A DNA stretch of 17,822 nt from an uncultured Oscillospiraceae bacterium (GTDB lineage Bacteria; Bacillota_A; Clostridia; Oscillospirales; Oscillospiraceae): assembly GCA_944387755.1 (NCBI GenBank), contig CALXGC010000058.1, positions 1-17,822 of the forward strand, read 5' to 3'. The position numbers and the translations under genes are program-made. The notes beneath the pieces were generated by a model, which saw nothing but the letters and a program-made list of their open reading frames with translations, was not told the origin of the DNA and searched no databases. Position 1 is the first letter of the stretch. Each line of letters begins with the position of its first letter. Shown here one piece after another: positions 13,800 through 17,822 of the stretch.

Positions 13800-14195
13800 T
13801 CACCCCTCCGGGGCGAAAAATTCCTCCTCCAGAATCCGGGCCATCTCCAGCACCAGAGCGTCGCAGTGGGCCTTGCGGGGCACGCCCTCCGCCTTGGCCT
13901 GGGCCAGCAGGGCGGCGCAGTCGGTCCCCTGGTGCTTCTCCCGGAACCGGCGGGTCAGCTCCGCCGCCTGCTGGGGGGAGGCCCCCCGCAGCCCCAGCAG
14001 CATCAGGGCGCTGGTCAGCGCGCCGCAGGTGGCGCCCATCTTCATTCCGGCCCCGAAATTGCTCCCGAGGGCGTCCGCCTGCTCCCTGGACAGGCCGACC
14101 GCCGGCCCGAAGGGAATCAGCAGGGACTGGGCGCAGTTGTAGTGGCGGCCGTCCGGTTCGGTGCGCAGGTACTGAACTTCTTCCAGGCGAGTCAT
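13800..14195 (-). CDS. C_GCAxxG_C_C family protein (probable redox protein)
   Basis: The 131-residue protein has the spaced cysteines and the glycine-rich core of the C_GCAxxG_C_C family (PF09719): Cys21 (NCAQSLL), Cys57 in FGAGMKMGATCGAL, Cys93 and Cys111. Family members are thought to be redox-active or metal-binding proteins; no reaction is established. The ATG at 14195 is chosen because GGAGG lies eight bases upstream. An earlier in-frame ATG overlaps the recG end and lacks a ribosome site. The ribosome site immediately follows the recG stop codon, with 14 bp between the genes, which suggests translational coupling. A long hairpin terminator ends the unit. Confidence 0.88.
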   Translation of the reverse strand: MTRLEEVQYLRTEPDGRHYNCAQSLLIPFGPAVGLSREQADALGSNFGAGMKMGATCGALTSALMLLGLRGASPQQAAELTRRFREKHQGTDCAALLAQAKAEGVPRKAHCDALVLEMARILEEEFFAPEG

Positions 14196-14209
14196 AAAGC
14201 ATTCCTCCA

Positions 14210-16294
14210 TCAGTTGAAAATATCCGGCGTATCAGAGAACAGGGCCCGCACCCGCTCCAGCACCGGGCGGTTCTCCGGCCGCTCCAGCTTCGGGTCCTCC
14301 TCCAACAGGGCGCGGGCGGACTCCTGGGCCTGCTGGAGCAGGCGCATATCCCCGGCCAGGTCGGCCAGCCGCATCTGGGGCAGGCCGTGCTGGCGGCTCC
14401 CAAAGAAGTCTCCGGGCCCCCGGAGCTTCAGGTCCTCCTCGGAGATCTGAAAGCCGTCGGTGGTGGAGGCCAGGGTGCGCAGCCGCCCCATGGCCTCCGG
14501 GCTGTGGCTGCTGGTCATCAGCACGCAGTAGGAGCGGTGCTTTCCCCGCCCCACTCTCCCCCGGAGCTGGTGGAGCTGGCTGAGACCGAAGCGCTCCGCG
14601 TTCTCTACAATCATCAGAGCGGCGTTGGCCACGTCCACCCCCACCTCAATGACCGTGGTGGAGACCAGCACGTCGGTCTCCCCGGCGGCGAAGGCGGCCA
14701 TCACCGCCTCCTTTTCTCTGGGCTTCATCTTTCCGTGGAGCACCCCCACCCGCAGGTCGGGAAAGACCTGCTCCTGAAGGCGGGCGGCATAGGTGGTGAC
14801 GGCCTTCAGGTCCATGGGCGGGGCGTCCTCCGGCCCGCCGCAGGCCAGCTCCTGGTTCTCCTCCACGGCGGGGCAGACGATATAGGCCTGCCGGCCCTCT
14901 CCCACCAGGCGGCGCACAAAGTTGTACATCCGGGCCCGCTTGTCCTCGTGGACCACATAGGTCTCCACCGGGGCGCGGCCGGGGGGGAGCTGGTCGATGA
15001 CCGACACATCCAGGTCGCCATAGATAATCAGGGCCAGGGTCCTGGGGATGGGGGTGGCGGACATCACCAGGACGTGGGGGGCGGGCAGCCCCCCCGCCTC
15101 CGATTTTCCCGCCAGAGCGGCCCGCTGAGCCACGCCGAAGCGGTGCTGTTCGTCGGCCACAATCAGGGCCAGGCGGCGGAACGCCACCTGGGGGGAGATC
15201 AGGGCGTGGGTGCCCACCACAAAGTCGATCTCTCCGGCGGCCAGAGCCCTCTGAACGGCCCTTTTGGCCCCAGGCGCCAGCGCGCCGGTGAGCAGCCCCA
15301 CCCGGATTCCCGCCGGCTCCAGCAGGGCGGACAGAGAGCGGTAATGCTGCTCGGCCAGCACCTCGGTGGGGGCCATCAGGGCGGCCTGATACCCGGCCTT
15401 GGCCGCCAGCCAGGCGGCGCAGGCGGCCACCGCCGTCTTGCCGGAGCCCACGTCCCCCTGCACCAGCCGGTTCATGGGCCTCCCGGAGGACATATCCCCC
15501 AAAATTTCTCCCATCACCCGCCTCTGGGCCTGGGTGGGGGCAAAGGGGAGCAGGGCCAGAAATTCCTCCAGGGGCCGGGGCGGGAGGGCGCAGCCGGACG
15601 CGCCGCCTCTCCGGCCCTTGAGCAGCGCCAGTCCGGCGGACAGGTAGAAGAGCTCCTCAAAGGTCAGGCGGCGGCGGGCCTGCTCCAGGGCCTCCATGGA
15701 GTCAGGAAAGTGGATGTTCCGATAGGCGAACTCCGCCTGAACCAGGCGGCGCTCCAGGCGGATGCGCTGGGGGAGGGTCTCCGGCATATCTCCGGCGCAG
15801 GCGGAGGCCTGCCGGGTCAGCGAGGCCAGCAGGTGGTTGGTGATCCCCGCCGTCAGAGGGTAGACCGGGACAATGCAGCCGGTGAAATTCTGCCGGCCCG
15901 CCCGCTCAAAAATCGGGTTGACCATGGTCCGGCGGCTCCCCTGCTCCTCCACCACGCCGTAGAAGATGTACTCCTCTCCGGCCCGCAGCGCCCGCTCCAC
16001 ATAGCTCTGGTTAAAAAAAGTGAGGTGGATGGCCCCCGCCTGGTCCACCGCCTTCAGTTTGACCAGCTCCAGGCCCTGGCGGACGCGGGTGAAGCGGGGG
16101 TGCTCCGCCGCCATGGCGGAAATGCACACCTTCTGCCCCAGAGGCGCGGAGCGGATGGCGTAAATCTGCCGCCTGTCCTCATAGTCCCTGGGGAAGTAGG
16201 TCATCAGGTCGGCGCACCGCCGCAGGCCCAGCTTTTCCAGCTTCCTGGCCCGCGCCTCCCCCACGCCGGGCAGGGCGGTCAAAGGAGTGTCCAA
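14210..16294 (-). CDS. recG: ATP-dependent DNA helicase RecG
   Basis: RecG remodels stalled replication forks and branched DNA. The product of about 694 residues has the family's length and layout: an N-terminal wedge/OB region (LPGVGEARARKLEKLGL then YFPRDYEDR), Walker A GDVGSGKT (280-287), the DEQHRFGV box (381-388), SATPIPRT, and the C-terminal helicase motifs VSTTVIEVGVDV and HQLRGRVGRG. The frame stays open far upstream, but that part is antisense to the divergent dehydrogenase. The start is uncertain. TTG at 16294 gives the family-typical N-terminus (LDTPLTALPGVG) but lies over 20 bases from the purine-rich GGAGAGGGGG. ATC at 16306 would be better spaced but is a rare start codon. A predicted promoter places the transcript start near 16334, so no upstream ATG is usable. 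The C_GCAxxG gene is coupled downstream. Confidence 0.94.
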   Translation of the reverse strand: MDTPLTALPGVGEARARKLEKLGLRRCADLMTYFPRDYEDRRQIYAIRSAPLGQKVCISAMAAEHPRFTRVRQGLELVKLKAVDQAGAIHLTFFNQSYVERALRAGEEYIFYGVVEEQGSRRTMVNPIFERAGRQNFTGCIVPVYPLTAGITNHLLASLTRQASACAGDMPETLPQRIRLERRLVQAEFAYRNIHFPDSMEALEQARRRLTFEELFYLSAGLALLKGRRGGASGCALPPRPLEEFLALLPFAPTQAQRRVMGEILGDMSSGRPMNRLVQGDVGSGKTAVAACAAWLAAKAGYQAALMAPTEVLAEQHYRSLSALLEPAGIRVGLLTGALAPGAKRAVQRALAAGEIDFVVGTHALISPQVAFRRLALIVADEQHRFGVAQRAALAGKSEAGGLPAPHVLVMSATPIPRTLALIIYGDLDVSVIDQLPPGRAPVETYVVHEDKRARMYNFVRRLVGEGRQAYIVCPAVEENQELACGGPEDAPPMDLKAVTTYAARLQEQVFPDLRVGVLHGKMKPREKEAVMAAFAAGETDVLVSTTVIEVGVDVANAALMIVENAERFGLSQLHQLRGRVGRGKHRSYCVLMTSSHSPEAMGRLRTLASTTDGFQISEEDLKLRGPGDFFGSRQHGLPQMRLADLAGDMRLLQQAQESARALLEEDPKLERPENRPVLERVRALFSDTPDIFN

Positions 16295-16340
16295 TGTGAT
16301 GCCGATGAAAAACGCCCCCTCTCCAGACCGGTTTTCGCCT

Positions 16341-16369
16341 ATTGTAGCACAAGTTTTCCCTCCGGTAAA
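16341..16369 (-). promoter_or_regulatory. recG promoter
   Basis: On the minus strand TTTACC (16369-16364), a 17-bp spacer and TACAAT (16346-16341). The predicted start near 16334 leaves only about 30-40 nt before the likely recG start. Its -35 box is 10 bp from that of the divergent dehydrogenase promoter. Confidence 0.65.
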
Positions 16370-16379
16370 GTGACAACAG

Positions 16380-16408
16380 TTGAAACGCCGTCCGGGATGT
16401 GGTATTCT
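16380..16408 (+). promoter_or_regulatory. Promoter of the hydroxyacid dehydrogenase gene
   Basis: TTGAAA (16380-16385), a 17-bp spacer and TATTCT (16403-16408). The start would be near 16415, about 27 nt before the ATG. Confidence 0.68.
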
Positions 16409-16441
16409 GAAGGAAACTATATTGCAGGGAGGCTGCCGCCT

Positions 16442-17380
16442 ATGTCTGATGTCATCCTCAATCTTCTTCCGCTGCGGGAACAGGAAAAAGCCGCCTTTGA
16501 GGCGGCGGCCCCGGACGCGGTTCACCTGTACGCCGGCCGGCGCACGGCCACGCCGGAGCAGTTCGCCCAGGCCACCGTCGTCATGGGCTGGCCCAGAGCG
16601 CCCATGCTGGCCCAGGCGCCCAATCTGCGGTGGTTTCACTGCATGTGGGCGGGGACGGACTGGTACACAGACGTGCTGCCCCCCTCCGTGCTGCTCACCT
16701 CCTCCGCCGGCACAAACAGCCAGTCGGTGGCGGAGCACATGCTGGCCAGCCTGCTGTCCCTCTGCCGGAAAATTCCCCAGTGCCGGGACCAGCAGCGGGA
16801 CCACGCCTGGATTGACGTGGGGAACATGAAATCTCTCACCGGCGCCACCGTCCTGGTGGCGGGGGCGGGCCATGTGGGCTCCGCCTTCGCCCAGCTGTGC
16901 AAGGCTCTGGGGGCGGGGCGCACCGTCGGCCTGAAGCGGACGGTGGGCGGCCCGGTGCCCGGCTTTGACGAGGTATTCCATATGGAGCAGGCCGACGAAC
17001 TGATTCCCCAGGCGGACGTGGTCGCTCTGGTGCTGCCCCACTCCCCCCAGACCGTCCATTTCATGAACCGTACGCGGCTGGACCTGATGAAGGAGGACGC
17101 CGTTCTGCTCAGCGCCGGCCGGGGAACCGTCCTGGACCAGGACGCCCTGGCTCAGGTCATGGGGGCGGGCAAGCTGTGGGGCGCCGCCCTGGACGTCACA
17201 GAGCCGGAGCCCCTCCCCCAGGACAGCCCCCTGTGGGACATCCCCAACCTGCTCATCACCCCCCATGTGGCCGGCGGGATGCGGCTGGAGATCACCCGCA
17301 GGAACTGCATTGAGCTGGCGCTGGATAATCTGCGGCGCTATGAGGCGGGGGAGCCCCTTCAGAATCTGGTCTCCCGGTGA
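16442..17380 (+). CDS. D-2-hydroxyacid dehydrogenase (NAD-binding)
   Basis: The 312-residue cytoplasmic protein belongs to the D-isomer 2-hydroxyacid dehydrogenase family, which interconverts 2-keto acids and D-2-hydroxyacids with NAD(P)H. The nucleotide-binding turn is GAGHVG (141-146). The catalytic triad is Arg227 (in LLSAGRGTVLD), a Glu in DVTEPEPLP (254-256) and His275 (ITPHVAGG). The substrate cannot be told; the N-terminal half is poorly conserved and resembles the broad glyoxylate/hydroxypyruvate-reductase-like group. GGGAGG lies nine bases before the ATG. The gene is divergent from recG and ends at a bidirectional terminator. Confidence 0.92.
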   Translation: MSDVILNLLPLREQEKAAFEAAAPDAVHLYAGRRTATPEQFAQATVVMGWPRAPMLAQAPNLRWFHCMWAGTDWYTDVLPPSVLLTSSAGTNSQSVAEHMLASLLSLCRKIPQCRDQQRDHAWIDVGNMKSLTGATVLVAGAGHVGSAFAQLCKALGAGRTVGLKRTVGGPVPGFDEVFHMEQADELIPQADVVALVLPHSPQTVHFMNRTRLDLMKEDAVLLSAGRGTVLDQDALAQVMGAGKLWGAALDVTEPEPLPQDSPLWDIPNLLITPHVAGGMRLEITRRNCIELALDNLRRYEAGEPLQNLVSR

Positions 17381-17384
17381 AGGC

Positions 17385-17432
17385 AAAAAAAACGCCCGGC
17401 AGGAGGTGCCATACCTCCCGCCGGGCGTTTTT
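17385..17432. terminator. Bidirectional terminator between dehydrogenase and tail-like gene
   Basis: AACGCCCGGC and GGAGGT (17391-17407) pair with ACCTCC and GCCGGGCGTT (17413-17429), with one A/C mismatch and a 5-nt loop. T-runs occur on both strands (17428-17432 plus; 17392-17385 minus). The minus-strand tail-like gene's TAA overlaps the edge of the T-run. Confidence 0.92.
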
Positions 17433-17822
17433 ATGTCTTGCTCTCCGCCACATAGGCCTCCAGCTCAGACCAGGTCAGGTCCAGGTCCTCGATGTCCTGC
17501 CAGCAGGCGAACTTCTCCTCCAGCTCCTCCCAGAGCAGGTACCAGTAGCGGTACTGAATCCGTAGGTGGGCCGGGATGATGTCCTCGATTATGGCCCGAA
17601 TCTCCGAAAAGTTAGGCGGAATGCCGGGCGTCTGTGGGAAGGAGACCTCCACCGTCCCGGCCTGGTCCGTCTCCTCCACTTTGGCGTTGATTCCGCAGCC
17701 GGTGATGGCGTCGTTGACGGCCCCCAGGGTAAAGCTGTCGCCGCCGATGCTCAGCAGGGCGGCCAGCGCCCTCCGCATGGTCTCAACGTTCGGGGCGGGG
17801 GGCCTGCTGCGGAAGAGGGCGG
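17431..17822 (-). CDS. Phage-tail-like protein, YmfQ/XkdU (DUF2313) type, 3' end (runs off right edge)
   Basis: The frame is open to the window edge, so the 5' part is missing. About 130 C-terminal residues are visible. They begin with a segment like TMRRALAALLSIGGDSFTLG, followed by a beta segment (VEVSFPQ), the PNFSEIRAIIEDIIPAHL motif and three tryptophan repeats (LLWEELEE, CWQDIED, TWSELEAY). This pattern fits the DUF2313/YmfQ putative tail proteins of Mu-like and PBSX-like phages, which lie near baseplate genes. The Met at 17778 is inside the conserved segment and is not the start. If correct, a prophage or tail-like particle cluster lies to the right, with this gene reading away from it. 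The assignment rests on recalled family features only. Confidence 0.7.
   Translation of the reverse strand, partial: ALFRSRPPAPNVETMRRALAALLSIGGDSFTLGAVNDAITGCGINAKVEETDQAGTVEVSFPQTPGIPPNFSEIRAIIEDIIPAHLRIQYRYWYLLWEELEEKFACWQDIEDLDLTWSELEAYVAESKT

Noticed and set aside
14387..16441. Upstream in-frame extension of the dehydrogenase on the plus strand
   Set aside because: It is antisense to recG; the promoter at 16380-16408, the ribosome site and the family length fix the start at 16442.
16295..17386. Upstream in-frame extension of recG on the minus strand
   Set aside because: It is antisense to the dehydrogenase and lies upstream of the predicted recG promoter; RecG proteins do not carry such a region.

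Overview
The window looks like a chromosomal segment of a GC-rich, low-GC-ancestry Firmicute of the Oscillospiraceae/Clostridia type (Flavonifractor, Lawsonibacter or Oscillibacter-like). This is an inference from RNase J, the three-SLH-domain surface protein with an MRNLKRAL leader, strong AGGAGG ribosome sites, the C_GCAxxG_C_C family protein and the Clostridia-style MutY. Most of it is ordinary housekeeping and regulatory content. I see no tRNA, rRNA, CRISPR array or insertion sequence.

Layout. The left edge holds the first codons of a minus-strand gene whose N-terminus is identical to that of the large surface protein at 7515, so the locus carries at least two SLH-type paralogues. Next is a minus-strand RNase J gene (396-2054) with a long leader. 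A divergent plus-strand pair follows: a WYL-domain regulator (2488-3474) and an OmpR-type response regulator (3519-4205) that has lost the receiver's phospho-acceptor Asp and one metal-binding acidic residue. A strong terminator separates these from minus-strand nudC (4260-5096) and a LysR regulator (5174-6073). The LysR gene is divergent from a YeiH-family membrane transporter (6194-7222), the classical yeiE/yeiH-like arrangement.

The large plus-strand gene at 7515-10991 encodes a secreted 1158-residue protein with three N-terminal SLH domains and a long acidic Asp/Ser/Thr-rich ectodomain. A 456-bp hairpin-rich gap follows. A run of minus-strand genes comes next: a radical SAM protein (11448-12323), mutY (12407-13453), a C_GCAxxG_C_C protein (13800-14195) translationally coupled to recG (14210-about 16294). 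Divergent from recG is a D-2-hydroxyacid dehydrogenase (16442-17380). The right edge is the 3' end of a minus-strand phage-tail-like gene (YmfQ/XkdU, DUF2313 type), so a prophage or phage-tail-like cluster probably lies to the right.

The most interesting signals are regulatory. (1) The response regulator is a natural pseudo-receiver (Ala52 in place of Asp, Ser9 in the acidic pocket), with no kinase beside it and a WYL regulator as operon partner. (2) Both SLH genes have heptamer direct repeats with an 11-bp period, the geometry bound by OmpR/PhoB-type proteins, next to their promoters. Upstream of the 7515 gene one GTCTACC pair sits in the -35 position of a promoter with a good -10 box, and a second pair lies exactly 88 bp further up. 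Upstream of the left-edge gene a GTAACAA pair plus an inverted copy lies just above a consensus promoter. A link between the pseudo-receiver and these sites is a hypothesis only.
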